A stretch of 64,000 nucleotides of DNA from an uncultured Roseobacter sp. (GTDB lineage: Bacteria; Pseudomonadota; Alphaproteobacteria; Rhodobacterales; Rhodobacteraceae): assembly GCF_947493125.1 (NCBI RefSeq), contig NZ_CANLQB010000004.1, forward strand, positions 124,001 through 188,000, read 5' to 3'. Positions 17,916-27,104 of the stretch are shown here, piece after piece; within the stretch, counting starts at the first letter, position 1, and every line of letters starts with the position of its first letter. The notes under the pieces are model-generated. The model saw only the letters and a list, made by a program, of their open reading frames with translations. It did no database searches and had not been told where the DNA came from. A program made the translations under genes and the position numbers.

Positions 17916-18218
17916 ATGTGCGTGAGAAAGGCAAAAGCGGCGCGACCGCAGGCCAAGAGGCCGCAAGCCACCGACGCGGCGGTAGAGGCGCTGATCGCCC
18001 ATTTGCGGACACTGCCGGTGTCGGAACGCTCCAGTTGCGCGCTGGCCGCCGCCTCGCGGCTGATCGAGTTTGCGGCGTTCGAGCTCGCGGGTCGGCAGTC
18101 GGCAGATGACGTGGCCGATCTGATCAACTGTGCCGCGCGGATGGATTTTGCCTCCAACGACGTGCAGGCGACGGTGCCCGGCGAGACCATTCGGATGCCC
18201 CAGCGGCGGCTGCAGTAA
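17916..18218 (+). CDS. Small orphan protein, paralogue of the next gene
   Basis: 100 residues from an ATG with AGGAAGGG about 7 bases upstream; a GTG 21 bases earlier is less likely. A basic N-terminal tail (about 25 residues, VRKAKAARPQAKRPQ) precedes a helical domain: LRTLPVSERSSCALAAASRLIEF is followed by FELAGRQSADDVADLINCAARMD. That domain aligns without gaps over about 50 residues with the protein at 18477-18749 (LxTLPxSEx...AAFEx...QSAxDVxxxIxxAARxD). I do not recognise the family. No signal peptide or membrane segment. Confidence 0.7.
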   Translation: MCVRKAKAARPQAKRPQATDAAVEALIAHLRTLPVSERSSCALAAASRLIEFAAFELAGRQSADDVADLINCAARMDFASNDVQATVPGETIRMPQRRLQ

Positions 18219-18476
18219 GACAGCGGGCCTCTTTTCCGCGCTCACAGTTTTAAAACGGCCGTCCCAAACTACCTTGGGTTGACAGGTGCCTGTGCTTTAA
18301 GGAACAGTGGGCCAGGTGCTTTTCGGGACGTAGACGGGGCCGCCTGCAGCTCAAGGGGCAGGACCTCGGTTTGGGAGAGATGGATGCAGCCCCGGTCGGG
18401 GGCGATCTTGTAGAGGTGATGATCTGACGCGCAGATGTGAGTATTGCGTCGGAGCAATTTTGAAAGCGGACACGAC

Positions 18477-18749
18477 ATGACCGTGCCGACGGACGACATT
18501 CCCGCTGAGGTTGTGGACCTGTCGACGGCTTTCGCCGCCCTCGATACGCTGCCGAATAGTGAAAAGGTCCGCTATGCGATGCAGATCGCGGCCCAGTATC
18601 TCGAGTATGCGGCCTTTGAGATGGCTCTGGAGCAGAGCGCGGGCGATGTCTCCGAGATCATTCACATGGCGGCGCGCCTGGATCAGGCGGCACGGCGGAT
18701 CGACCAGACCGCAGTGGGCACCTCCGGGCAGGACATGCGCAAAATCTGA
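18477..18749 (+). CDS. Small orphan protein, paralogue of the preceding gene
   Basis: 90 residues, acidic and helical. LDTLPNSEKVRYAMQIAAQYLEY and FEMALEQSAGDVSEIIHMAARLD match the gene at 17916, but the basic tail is replaced by an acidic one (MTVPTDDIPAEVVDLS). The duplicated pair lies in tandem, 258 bases apart, with no other gene between. The ribosome site is weak (GAAAGCGGA). Family unknown; the contrast of basic and acidic N-termini suggests the two could interact or have different partners. Confidence 0.7.
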   Translation: MTVPTDDIPAEVVDLSTAFAALDTLPNSEKVRYAMQIAAQYLEYAAFEMALEQSAGDVSEIIHMAARLDQAARRIDQTAVGTSGQDMRKI

Positions 18750-18819
18750 CTGTCGGGGAATTGCATCGGCGGCACCGCGGGTTAGTCTTGTCTGAACGAG
18801 AGCTTGAGGAGGACGCCCG

Positions 18820-19758
18820 ATGAGTTGGAACCCGGCCCTGGATCCCGATTGCCCCACCGGCGATATGGTTGACGCGATCGAGACGGTCATCGTGCCGCGG
18901 GCGCGCGATCTGGGCGGGTTTGAGGTACGCCGGGCCCTGCCGGCGCCGAAGCGGCAGATGGTCGGGCCGTTCATTTTCTTTGATCAGATGGGGCCGGCGG
19001 AGTTCGTCACCGGAAAGGGCATTGACGTGCGCCCGCACCCGCATATCGGGCTGGCGACGGTGACCTATCTCTACAAGGGAAAGATCCACCACCGCGACAG
19101 TCTGGGGACCGATCAGTGGATCGAGCCCGGTGCGGTGAACTGGATGGTGGCAGGGCACGGGATCACCCATTCGGAGCGCACGGATGGCGAGATCCGCAAG
19201 CGTCCGCATGACCTCTTTGGCATCCAGACCTGGGTGGCCTTGCCCGAGGCGGCCGAGGATGAGGCGGCGGCGTTCGAACATGCGCCGAAGGACACGCTGC
19301 CGTTCCTTGAGGGAGAGGGCAAGGAGGTGCGGTTGATCCTCGGCACGGCTTATGGCGAGACCGCGCCCGTGAAGGTCTATTCCGAGACGTTTTACGCGGA
19401 TGCGGTGTTGCAGCCCGGTGCGCGCATTCCCTTGCCCGACGATCATGAGGACCGGGGTGTCTATGTGGTCTCGGGCGCGATCACTGTCGCGGGCGATACT
19501 TTCGAATCCGGTCAGATGATGGTGTTTCGTCCCGGTGATCGGATCACCCTGACGGCGGGCGAGGAGGGCGCGCGGCTGATGCTGCTCGGCGGCGCGACGC
19601 TTGAGGGTCCGAGGCACATCTGGTGGAATTTCGTGGCCTCTTCGAAGGATCGCATCGACGCGGCCAAGGAGGCCTGGCGTGCCGGCGATTGGGCGCATGG
19701 GCGGTTCCAGCTGCCACCGGGTGATGATGACGAGTTCATCCCGCTGCCCGACCGCTAG
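18820..19758 (+). CDS. Pirin family protein
   Basis: 312 residues forming the two cupin domains of the pirin family. The N-terminal metal site is seen in HPHIGLATVTYLYKG and HRDSLGTDQWIEPGAVNWMVAGHGITHSE (spread over about residues 74-125, with His, His, His and Glu ligands). The C-terminal cupin ends with GPRHIWWNFVASS. Bacterial pirins bind iron; some have quercetinase activity, others regulate enzymes. GGAGG precedes the ATG. The SGNH hydrolase gene starts 9 bases after its stop, so they are likely co-transcribed. Confidence 0.93.
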   Translation: MSWNPALDPDCPTGDMVDAIETVIVPRARDLGGFEVRRALPAPKRQMVGPFIFFDQMGPAEFVTGKGIDVRPHPHIGLATVTYLYKGKIHHRDSLGTDQWIEPGAVNWMVAGHGITHSERTDGEIRKRPHDLFGIQTWVALPEAAEDEAAAFEHAPKDTLPFLEGEGKEVRLILGTAYGETAPVKVYSETFYADAVLQPGARIPLPDDHEDRGVYVVSGAITVAGDTFESGQMMVFRPGDRITLTAGEEGARLMLLGGATLEGPRHIWWNFVASSKDRIDAAKEAWRAGDWAHGRFQLPPGDDDEFIPLPDR

Positions 19759-19767
19759 GGCGCGCCC

Positions 19768-20487
19768 GTGATCTGGCCGCGGCTGCAGCAGCTGGCCCTG
19801 GCGCCGGTTCTGGGTGTGCAGGCGCTGCAGGTGGTTCGGCGGACGCCGCGTCTGCCCGAGGCCGCGGGCCCACGCGAAGGTGTGGCTGGTCAGGGACCGG
19901 AGCTGCGCCTGCTGGTCCTGGGCGATTCTTCCGCCGCTGGTGTGGGTGTGGCGACGCAGCAGGCGGCGTTGAGTGGTCATCTGGTGCGGGCCATCGCCGT
20001 GGAGCACCGCGTATCCTGGCATCTGATCGCGCGGACGGGGTGGACCACGGGCAGGCTCCATCAGGTCCTGGGGCAGACCGCGCCCAGGCCCTTTGACATC
20101 GCCGTGACAGCTCTGGGCGTGAATGACACCACGCGGTTGATCGGTCCCGCGCGCTGGCGCGCGCAGACAGCCGCGGTGCATGATCTTTTGCGCGCCGTCT
20201 TCAAGGTCCGGCGGATCTATGCGACCACCGTGCCACCGCTCGAGTATTTTCGCGCCTTGCCGCGTCCGTTGAACGGAGTGCTTGGCCATCATGCGGCGCG
20301 GCTGCGCAGCACGCTGGAGGAGATGGCCGCGGCCACAGAGGATCTGCGCCTGATCGCGCCGGACTGGGGGCTCGACCCGGCGTTGATGGCCGCCGACGGG
20401 TTTCATCCGGGCCCGGAGATCTATCGCGGCTGGGGCGCGTTTGCGGGGCAGGTCATTCTCGATGACCTGCGCGCGATGCCGCTCTGA
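19768..20487 (+). CDS. SGNH/GDSL hydrolase
   Basis: 239 residues with the four family blocks. LLVLGDSSAAGVG carries nucleophile Ser54. A Gly lies in the RTGWTTG region, VTALGVNDTTR supplies the Asn, and ADGFHPGPEIY supplies the catalytic Asp and His. Esterase or acyl hydrolase acting in the cytosol or at the membrane; the N-terminal 20 residues (LALAPVLGVQALQVV) are hydrophobic and may anchor it. Starts with GTG at 19768 directly after the pirin gene. Substrate unknown. Confidence 0.87.
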   Translation: MIWPRLQQLALAPVLGVQALQVVRRTPRLPEAAGPREGVAGQGPELRLLVLGDSSAAGVGVATQQAALSGHLVRAIAVEHRVSWHLIARTGWTTGRLHQVLGQTAPRPFDIAVTALGVNDTTRLIGPARWRAQTAAVHDLLRAVFKVRRIYATTVPPLEYFRALPRPLNGVLGHHAARLRSTLEEMAAATEDLRLIAPDWGLDPALMAADGFHPGPEIYRGWGAFAGQVILDDLRAMPL

Positions 20488-20612
20488 GCGCGTGGCCGAT
20501 GAGCGAGGGCTTTGGCAAAAAATTCGCGCAGTCGGCACGGTACCCGCTTGACGCGCCTGATGCGCCCGCCTAAGAGGTCCCAACGCGCGGGCATGTACCG
20601 TGCGTGCAGTGG

Positions 20613-20689
20613 GCGGTTGTAGCTCAGTTGGTTAGAGTACCGGCCTGTCACGCCGGGGGTCGCGGGTTCGAGCCCCGTCAACCGCGCCA
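20613..20689 (+). tRNA. tRNA-Asp (GUC)
   Basis: The acceptor GCGGTTG pairs with CAACCGC with discriminator G. The D arm is GCTC/GAGT, anticodon stem CCGGC/GCCGG with loop CTGTCAC gives anticodon GTC, and the T arm GCGGG/CCCGT has loop TTCGAGC. CCA is encoded at 20687-20689. It is a substrate of the Tgt enzyme encoded upstream, since its anticodon is of the GUN type. A strong terminator follows. Confidence 0.97.
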
Positions 20690-20700
20690 CCGCTGCTTCG

Positions 20701-20724
20701 AAAGGGACCTTCTGGTCCCTTTTT
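20701..20724 (+). terminator. Intrinsic terminator of tRNA-Asp
   Basis: Stem AAAGGGACC / GGTCCCTTT with loop TTCT, running into TTTTT. It lies 11 bases after the tRNA end; on the other strand its A-rich arm also gives a T-run, so it may serve the convergent dehalogenase gene too. Confidence 0.85.
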
Positions 20725-20745
20725 GCATTCCGGGGCCCTGGTGTC

Positions 20746-21627
20746 TCAGCGGATGTCGGACAGAAACCGGCGCAGGGCGGCGGTGGTTTCGCCGGGCGAT
20801 TGATCCACGAAGAAATGACCGCCGGGGATGGCTGCGTGGCGCATGTCACTCAGGCGGTCTTCCCAGGTGGCGGGCACATCGTAGGCCTGCGCCATCGCGC
20901 CGTCGGCGCCATAGAGGACCAGCGCAGGGCAGGTGACACGACGGTCGAGGTCGCCGGCGTCGAGGTCGAAGTCATGGTGGATGGCGGCGCGGTAGTCGGC
21001 ACACATCCCCCGGATCGCGTCCGGATCACGCCACGCCGTGCGATAGGCCTCCAATGCCTCCGGAGCAAAGTCCGACAGCCTGGCCGCGCCCCAGCCGAGC
21101 AGGCAGCTTTCAAAATAGGCGTCCGGGTCGTGGGCGATCATGGTTTCGGGGAAAGGGTAGGGCTGGGCCAGAAAGAACCAGTGATAATAGGCGGTGGCGA
21201 CCTGGCGGGAGAGCTGGTCCAGAAACAGATGCGTCGGCACGATGTCCATGACGGTGAGGCTGTGGACGCGGTCGGGCGCGTCCAGCGTCAGCCGGTGCGC
21301 CACGCGCCCGCCGCGGTCGTGACCGGCTAAATGAAATCGCGCAAACCCGAGGTGCTGCATCAGCGCGACCTGATCCGCCGCCATATGCCGGAAGCTGTAG
21401 GCCTCCGTGCCCTCCGGTTTGCTGCTGGCGCCATAGCCACGCAAATCGGGGGTGATCACGGTGAACTGTTGCGCAAGCCCGGGGGCAACCGCGTGCCACA
21501 TCATATGGGTCTGCGGAAAGCCATGCAGCAGTAGGAGCGGGGGCCCGCTGCCACACATTCGGTAGCAGATGCGCTGGCCGTTGACCTCCGCCATGAGCGG
21601 ATCCGCCCAGTCCGTCACGGGCACCAC
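20746..21627 (-). CDS. Alpha/beta hydrolase, haloacetate (fluoroacetate) dehalogenase-like
   Basis: 293 residues from a GTG at 21627; an ATG at 21594 is an alternative. The core is an alpha/beta hydrolase: LLLLHGFPQTHMMWH (oxyanion region), PDLRGYGASSKP, nucleophile Asp104 in GHDRGGRVAHR, and late His271 in GGHFFVDQ. Features of fluoroacetate dehalogenases are present: Arg105 and Arg108 of the DRGGR carboxylate clamp and the HW pair (His149, Trp150) that cradles the halide. It would hydrolyse 2-haloacids to 2-hydroxyacids in the cytosol. Epoxide hydrolases share the Asp nucleophile, but the DRGGR and HW pattern favours dehalogenase. Confidence 0.8.
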   Translation of the reverse strand: MVPVTDWADPLMAEVNGQRICYRMCGSGPPLLLLHGFPQTHMMWHAVAPGLAQQFTVITPDLRGYGASSKPEGTEAYSFRHMAADQVALMQHLGFARFHLAGHDRGGRVAHRLTLDAPDRVHSLTVMDIVPTHLFLDQLSRQVATAYYHWFFLAQPYPFPETMIAHDPDAYFESCLLGWGAARLSDFAPEALEAYRTAWRDPDAIRGMCADYRAAIHHDFDLDAGDLDRRVTCPALVLYGADGAMAQAYDVPATWEDRLSDMRHAAIPGGHFFVDQSPGETTAALRRFLSDIR

Positions 21628-21637
21628 CCTCCGAGCA

Positions 21638-21670
21638 GGCAGGTAGGGTGGGCTTCAGGCCACCCCTGCC
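21638..21670 (-). terminator. Two-part hairpin between M20 peptidase and dehalogenase genes
   Basis: GGCAG and GGGTGG pair with CCACCC and CTGCC around the loop GCTTCAGG-like centre. It fills the 43-base gap between two minus-strand genes and ends at the peptidase stop codon, so it probably attenuates read-through into the dehalogenase gene. There is no clear T-run. Confidence 0.45.
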
Positions 21671-23041
21671 TCACGTCAGCGCCGCGAGGATGCGCGCCCA
21701 GCTGCGTATGCCCTTGTGAAAGCTCTCGACGTCGTATTTCTCGTTGGGCGAATGCAGCGCGTCATCGTCCTTGCCAAATCCGATCAGCATCGGCGTCGTG
21801 CCGAGGATGTCCTGAAAGTGCCCGGCGATCGGAATGGACCCGCCGCAGCCCACATAGGCCGCGGGCACCTGCCATTCCTCGCTGAGCGCTTTGCGCGCGG
21901 CTTCAAAGCTGGGATCGCTGGTTTCCGTCATGGACGCCGCGCCCGCGCCATGGTCCTTGAACGTCACCTCGCAGTCTTCGGGCAGCATGTCGCGCACCAG
22001 CTGGCGGAAGCTCTCCCGGATCGCTAGCGGGTTCTGCGTGCCGACGAGGCGGAAGCTGATCTTTGCATGGGCCTCTGCGGGCAGCACCGTCTTGAACCCG
22101 TCACCGGTGTAACCGCCCCAGATACCGTTCACCTCGCAGGTGGGGCGCGACCAGACCATTTCGAGCGGTGTGCGGTCCTGCTCGCCTGCGGGGTGCGAAA
22201 GCCCGACGTCGCCCAGAAAGGCCGCATGATCAAAGGCCAGTCCCTGCCATTGGGCCTCAATTTCGTCGGGCAGCTCGGGCACGCCGTCGTAGAACCCGGG
22301 CACGGTGATCCGCCCCTGATCGTCGTGCAGCGACGCGAGGATACGCGCCAGCACCCGAATGGGGTTGATCGCAACCCCGCCATACATGCCGGAGTGCAGG
22401 TCGATGTCCGGCCCCTTGATGGTGAGCTCTTCGCCCAGAAGCCCGCGCAGCATGGTCACGATGGCGGGGGTCTTGCTTTCGAAGAGCCCGGTGTCGCAGA
22501 TCAGTGCGAGGTCGGATGTGAGCTCTGCGGCGTTCTCTTGCATGAAGGGCACCAGCGAGGGCGAGCCGCTTTCTTCCTCACCTTCAAGGAAAAACGTGAG
22601 CTTGCAGGGCAGGGTGCCGTGCACTGCCTTCCAGGCACGGCAGGCCTCGATGAAGGTCATCAGTTGACCCTTGTCGTCGGAGGAGCCTCGCCCGCGGATC
22701 ACCTCGCCCTTCGGTGTCTGCTCCACGCGCGGATCGAAGGGGTCGTTGTCCCAGAGCTCGAGCGGATCGACCGGCTGCACGTCGTAGTGGCCGTAAAACA
22801 GCAAATGCGGGCCGTCGCCCTCCAGATGCCCGACGACCATCGGATGACCAGGCGTCTCGCGTTTTTCAGTTGCGATGCCGAGGCTGTTGAGATCCTCCAC
22901 CAACCAATCGGCGGCGCGGTCACAGTCGGCCTTGTAGGCCGGGTCGGTCGAGATCGACGGGATGCGCAGAAGCGCCATGAGCCGATCCATCGCGGCGGGC
23001 AGATCGGTGTCGATGCGGGAGAGGACAGCGTCGAGGGACAT
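21671..23041 (-). CDS. M20 family metallopeptidase/dipeptidase
   Basis: 456 residues. The zinc site can be followed: YGHYDVQP (His and the following Asp), RGSSDDKGQL (bridging Asp), FLEGEEESGSP (general base Glu and ligand Glu), CDTG (Asp), and a late His near DDALHSPNEKYD. A dimerisation lid domain lies at about residues 200-350. Such ArgE/DapE/CNDP-type enzymes cleave dipeptides or N-acyl amino acids in the cytosol. The ATG at 23041 is preferred because it begins just before the helix LSRIDTDLPAAMDRL; longer frames add an unrelated 36-residue tail. The dehalogenase gene follows after a hairpin. Confidence 0.93.
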   Translation of the reverse strand: MSLDAVLSRIDTDLPAAMDRLMALLRIPSISTDPAYKADCDRAADWLVEDLNSLGIATEKRETPGHPMVVGHLEGDGPHLLFYGHYDVQPVDPLELWDNDPFDPRVEQTPKGEVIRGRGSSDDKGQLMTFIEACRAWKAVHGTLPCKLTFFLEGEEESGSPSLVPFMQENAAELTSDLALICDTGLFESKTPAIVTMLRGLLGEELTIKGPDIDLHSGMYGGVAINPIRVLARILASLHDDQGRITVPGFYDGVPELPDEIEAQWQGLAFDHAAFLGDVGLSHPAGEQDRTPLEMVWSRPTCEVNGIWGGYTGDGFKTVLPAEAHAKISFRLVGTQNPLAIRESFRQLVRDMLPEDCEVTFKDHGAGAASMTETSDPSFEAARKALSEEWQVPAAYVGCGGSIPIAGHFQDILGTTPMLIGFGKDDDALHSPNEKYDVESFHKGIRSWARILAALT

Positions 23042-23135
23042 GGGCAAGCTCCTGTGATTTTGACAAACCGTACCAGTGGCGCCGGCAGGGGCAAGCGAGA
23101 ACGGTGTGAAGCCGTTCACACACGCATAAGACCAA

Positions 23136-23149
23136 TTGATGTATGTCAA
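23136..23149 (+). promoter_or_regulatory. FnrL/FNR-like box upstream of hemA
   Basis: TTGATGTATGTCAA matches the FNR consensus TTGAT-N4-ATCAA in 9 of 10 fixed bases and is nearly palindromic. It lies 118 bases before the hemA start. In purple Rhodobacter species hemA is known to be controlled by FnrL under low oxygen, so the placement is meaningful. The regulator gene is not in the window. Confidence 0.65.
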
Positions 23150-23266
23150 AGCTGCGACATGGTGCGCACCCTAAGGTTATTGAACCTCAAGCGTGGGGCC
23201 TATATTCAAGCTTAGAAAGATTCCAAAGGCGTTGCACGGCCCGGGATCGTACGAAGGAGAGACCGG

Positions 23267-24490
23267 GTGAGCTACGACGACAAGCTGGATCAGGCGATTG
23301 CCCGTCTGCACGATGAAGGTCGCTATCGGACATTCATCGATATCGAGCGCCACAATGGTCATTTCCCTCACGCCACACGCACCCGTCCGGACGGCAGCAG
23401 CCAGAATGTCACCGTCTGGTGCGGCAACGACTACCTCGGCATGGGGCAGCATCCGGTGGTGCTGGAAGCGATGCACGAGGCGCTGGATGCGACCGGGGCC
23501 GGGTCTGGCGGGACGCGGAATATCTCCGGTACGACAGTCTATCACAAGCGACTCGAAGCCGAGCTGGCCGATCTCCACGGCAAGGATGCCGCGCTGCTGT
23601 TCACGTCCGCCTACATCGCCAACGATGCGACCCTGTCGACCCTGCCAAAACTGTTTCCAGGTTTAATCATTTATTCCGACGCGCTGAACCACGCCTCGAT
23701 GATCGAAGGGGTGCGCCGCAACGGCGGCGCCAAGCGCATCTTCCGGCATAACGATATCGAGCACCTGCGGGAACTGCTTGCCGCCGATGATCCGGCGGCG
23801 CCGAAGGTCATCGCCTTCGAGTCGATCTACTCCATGGATGGCGATTTTGGTCCTATCGAGGCGATCTGCGATCTGGCCGATGAGTTCGGCGCGCTGACGT
23901 ACATTGATGAGGTTCATGCGGTCGGCATGTACGGCCCCCGTGGTGCCGGTGTAGCGGAGCGGGACCGGTTGTTGCGCCGGCTGGATATCATCAACGGGAC
24001 GCTGGCCAAGGCCTTTGGTGTCATGGGGGGGTATATCGCGGCGTCGGAGAAAATGTGCGACGCTATAAGGTCTTACGCGCCGGGCTTCATCTTCACCACC
24101 TCGCTGCCGCCGGCCGTGGCGGCCGGAGCAGCGGCCTCTGTGGCGTTCCTGAAGCGTGCCCCTGACCTTCGGGAGCAGCATCAGACGCAGGCGAAAATTC
24201 TGAAGCTGAGGCTGAAGGGATTGGGCCTGCCGATCATCGACCACGGCAGCCATATCGTGCCCGTGATGGTTGGCGATCCGGTGCATACCAAGATGCTCAG
24301 CGACATGCTGCTGGAGGATCACGGCATCTACGTGCAGCCGATCAACTACCCCACCGTGCCCCGTGGAACCGAGCGTTTGCGCTTCACCCCGTCGCCTGTG
24401 CACGGCCCCAAGGAGATCGACGCGCTGGTTCACGCGATGGATGCGCTGTGGTCGCATTGTGCGCTAAATCGTGCCGAAGACGTTGGGTAG
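23267..24490 (+). CDS. hemA: 5-aminolevulinate synthase
   Basis: Condenses glycine and succinyl-CoA to 5-aminolevulinate, the C4 route into heme and corrinoids. The 407 residues match alphaproteobacterial HemA. Visible blocks are the glycine-rich [14 protein letters not shown], the PLP-ring-stacking HASMIEGVR region, the Asp in [12 protein letters not shown], and the PLP lysine Lys248 in [12 protein letters not shown]. The start is a GTG at 23267 with GAAGGAG upstream. An FnrL-like box 118 bases upstream suggests oxygen control. The following RodZ-like gene has its own 129-base gap. Confidence 0.97.
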   Translation: MSYDDKLDQAIARLHDEGRYRTFIDIERHNGHFPHATRTRPDGSSQNVTVWCGNDYLGMGQHPVVLEAMHEALDATGAGSGGTRNISGTTVYHKRLEAELADLHGKDAALLFTSAYIANDATLSTLPKLFPGLIIYSDALNHASMIEGVRRNGGAKRIFRHNDIEHLRELLAADDPAAPKVIAFESIYSMDGDFGPIEAICDLADEFGALTYIDEVHAVGMYGPRGAGVAERDRLLRRLDIINGTLAKAFGVMGGYIAASEKMCDAIRSYAPGFIFTTSLPPAVAAGAAASVAFLKRAPDLREQHQTQAKILKLRLKGLGLPIIDHGSHIVPVMVGDPVHTKMLSDMLLEDHGIYVQPINYPTVPRGTERLRFTPSPVHGPKEIDALVHAMDALWSHCALNRAEDVG

Positions 24491-24619
24491 CATCCCCCCG
24501 GGTGAATTTGCAGTTGTCTTGTGTTAACCTAACATAAACAAGAGGTCAGGTACGAATCGTGGGGACGATTCACAGCCTGGCGCAGTGTTAGGCAGGCACG
24601 GGGAAAACGGGGCAGACCT

Positions 24620-25864
24620 ATGATTGGGCGCAAGCACTCCAAGAGTGTTGAGGAAGAAGTTGAACGCAAGGGGTTCGACGACTTTGAGTTGCGCCTGGGC
24701 GATGTCATGCGCGGCGAGCGCGCTACCATGGGCAAATCTCTGCTTGACGTGCAGCGGGAGTTGCGGATCAAGGCGGCCTACATCGCCGCGATCGAAAATT
24801 GCGATCCCGATGCGTTCGATACTCCTGGATTTATCGCAGGCTATGTGCGCTCCTACGCGCGCTACCTCGGGATGAACCCGGACGAGGCGTTCGAGACCTT
24901 CTGCGCCGAAAGTGGGTTTGCGGTCGCGCACGGCATGTCATCCAAGGCATCGGTGGTCAAAAAGCCGGGCCGCGATGCCGTCGCATCCCGGTCGCTTGAC
25001 GGCGACATCTTCAACCGGCCCGGCACGCCGTTTTTGCCCAGCCGGGAGGGGTTTTTCTCTGGCATCGAGCCCAGTGCCATCGGCTCCTCGCTTGTGCTGC
25101 TGGCGCTGATCGGGGCGATTGGTTTTGGCGGCTATTCCGTACTTCAGGAGGTGCAAAGGGTGCAGGTCGCGCCGGTCGAGCAGACGCCGATTGTCCTCTC
25201 CGATCTCGATCCATTGGATGGTGTTCTGGCCGCGGCGCCTGACCCGACGGCGCCCGCCGCGCCAGGGGTGACCGATCAGCCGCGGGCCGAGGCGCTGGAC
25301 CGGCTCTATCGCCCGCAAGCGCTGGACGTGCCGGTTCTGGTTGCGCGAGACGCGCCAATTTCCACCATTGATCCCAGCTCCATCGGCAATTTTGCCCATC
25401 TGCCCGTTGAGCAAGAGGCTGCACCGCAGCGTCTCAGCCTTGCGGCGGCCCTGGATGCAGATGTGGCCGCAGCGCTTGAAGCGTCACCTGCACCGGTGCC
25501 TCAGGTGGTCGAAGACGTGGGGCCAGCCCTGCGGATGGTTGCCGTGCGGCCCTCTTGGGTACGGGTCAGCGCCGCGGATGGCACCGTAATTTTCGAGACG
25601 ATCATGGAGCCCGGCGAAACCTGGGATGCCCCCGTGTCCGAAGCACCGCCCACCCTGCGGACGGGCGAAAGCGGTGCGATCTACTTTGCCTTGAGCGGAG
25701 AGTATTACGGCCCTGTTGGCGAAACGGGCACGATCACCTCCAAGCTGCCGTTGGATGTCGAGACGCTGAAGGCACGCTATACCATCGCGGATCTTGCTGC
25801 CGACGAGGCCCTGGCGACCACTGTGGTGGAATTGCAGACACCCGCCGGACCGGCGGCAGAGTAA
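24620..25864 (+). CDS. RodZ-like protein: HTH, one membrane segment, C-terminal DUF4115
   Basis: 414 residues. A cytosolic helix-turn-helix of the RodZ type at about 24-95 (LRLGDVMRGERATMGKSLLDV, then RELRIKAAYIAAIE) is followed by a membrane segment at about 154-174 (SSLVLLALIGAIGFGGYSV). Then comes a Pro/Ala-rich periplasmic linker and a C-terminal beta domain (VRPSWVRVSAADGTVIFE...MEPGETWDAP), the DUF4115 block. RodZ links MreB filaments to the cell-wall elongation machinery. In Rhodobacterales this protein regularly precedes ispG, as here (88 bases). Confidence 0.87.
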   Translation: MIGRKHSKSVEEEVERKGFDDFELRLGDVMRGERATMGKSLLDVQRELRIKAAYIAAIENCDPDAFDTPGFIAGYVRSYARYLGMNPDEAFETFCAESGFAVAHGMSSKASVVKKPGRDAVASRSLDGDIFNRPGTPFLPSREGFFSGIEPSAIGSSLVLLALIGAIGFGGYSVLQEVQRVQVAPVEQTPIVLSDLDPLDGVLAAAPDPTAPAAPGVTDQPRAEALDRLYRPQALDVPVLVARDAPISTIDPSSIGNFAHLPVEQEAAPQRLSLAAALDADVAAALEASPAPVPQVVEDVGPALRMVAVRPSWVRVSAADGTVIFETIMEPGETWDAPVSEAPPTLRTGESGAIYFALSGEYYGPVGETGTITSKLPLDVETLKARYTIADLAADEALATTVVELQTPAGPAAE

Positions 25865-25952
25865 CTGCTGACCGCCCGAAAAACCGGGCATTGCGACTGG
25901 CTGCGGGACTGTCTACTTTCATAGACATGAGTGTTTGGCAAAGGACAGCCTG

Positions 25953-27083
25953 ATGTCGTTGAACCATGTGCGCCCCTGGCGCAACATCTACCGCCGCACA
26001 TCGCGTCAGATCATGGTGGGGCAGGTGCCGGTCGGAGGCGATGCTCCGATCACCGTTCAGACCATGACCAACACGCTGACCACGGATGTGAAGGCCACCA
26101 TCGCGCAGGTGCAGGCCGCAGCGGACGCCGGCGCCGATATCGTTCGCGTCTCGGTGCCTGATGCGGCCTCCTCCAAGGCGCTGCGGGAGATTGTGCCGGA
26201 GGTTTTGGTCCCCATCGTGGCCGACATTCACTTCCACTACAAACGGGGCATCGAAGCGGCCGAGGCGGGTGCCGCCTGTCTGCGGATCAACCCCGGTAAC
26301 ATCGGCGATGAAACGCGGGTGAAGGAGGTCATCAAGGCCGCGCGCGACCACAACTGCTCGATCCGGATCGGCGTGAACGCGGGCAGCCTGGAGAAACATC
26401 TGCTCGACAAATACGGCGAGCCCTGTCCCGATGCCATGGTCGAATCCGGTCTTGATCATATCAAGATCCTGCAGGACAACGATTTTCACGAGTTCAAGAT
26501 CAGCTGCAAGGCGTCCGATGTGTTCATGGCCGCCGCTGCTTATCAGCAACTCGCCGAAGCCACCGATGCCCCGATTCACCTCGGCATCACCGAGGCGGGC
26601 GGGCTGACCTCTGGTACAATCAAATCGGCCATTGGCCTTGGCAATCTTCTCTGGATGGGCATCGGTGACACCATCCGGGTCAGCCTTTCCGCGGATCCGG
26701 TGGAAGAGGTCAAAGTCGGCTATGAGATCCTGAAATCCCTCGGGCTGCGCCACCGTGGCGTGAACATCATCAGCTGCCCAAGTTGTGCGCGCCAGGGCTT
26801 CGACGTGATCAAGACGGTCGAGAAGCTCGAAAAACGGCTGGAGCACATCAAGACGCCGATGAGCCTGAGCATCATCGGCTGTGTCGTGAACGGCCCGGGC
26901 GAAGCGCTGATGACGGATGTGGGCTTTACCGGCGGCGGGGCGGGATCAGGCATGGTCTATCTGGCAGGCAAGCAGAGCCACAAGCTCAACAATGACGCGA
27001 TGATCGACCATATCGTCGAGCAGGTCGAGCGCAAGGCTGCGGAGCTGGACGCCGAAGCCCGCGTGGCAAGTGCGGCTGAATAA
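25953..27083 (+). CDS. ispG: 4-hydroxy-3-methylbut-2-en-1-yl diphosphate synthase (flavodoxin)
   Basis: Sixth step of the MEP pathway to isoprenoids: reductive ring opening of MEcPP by a [4Fe-4S] enzyme. The 376 residues carry [11 protein letters not shown], the barrel strand blocks ADIHFHYK and [10 protein letters not shown], and the C-terminal cluster cysteines in [10 protein letters not shown] and [10 protein letters not shown]. The ATG at 25953 has AAGGA about 9 bases upstream; an earlier TTG would add six residues. Cytosolic. Confidence 0.97.
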   Translation: MSLNHVRPWRNIYRRTSRQIMVGQVPVGGDAPITVQTMTNTLTTDVKATIAQVQAAADAGADIVRVSVPDAASSKALREIVPEVLVPIVADIHFHYKRGIEAAEAGAACLRINPGNIGDETRVKEVIKAARDHNCSIRIGVNAGSLEKHLLDKYGEPCPDAMVESGLDHIKILQDNDFHEFKISCKASDVFMAAAAYQQLAEATDAPIHLGITEAGGLTSGTIKSAIGLGNLLWMGIGDTIRVSLSADPVEEVKVGYEILKSLGLRHRGVNIISCPSCARQGFDVIKTVEKLEKRLEHIKTPMSLSIIGCVVNGPGEALMTDVGFTGGGAGSGMVYLAGKQSHKLNNDAMIDHIVEQVERKAAELDAEARVASAAE

Positions 27084-27104
27084 GCCGCGCTGCTGGCGGG
27101 CGCT

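Noticed and set aside
18658-20583. 641-residue minus-strand open frame opposite pirin and the SGNH hydrolase
   Set aside because: Crosses three well-supported plus-strand genes and shows no domain, with Arg/Gln/His-rich shadow composition.
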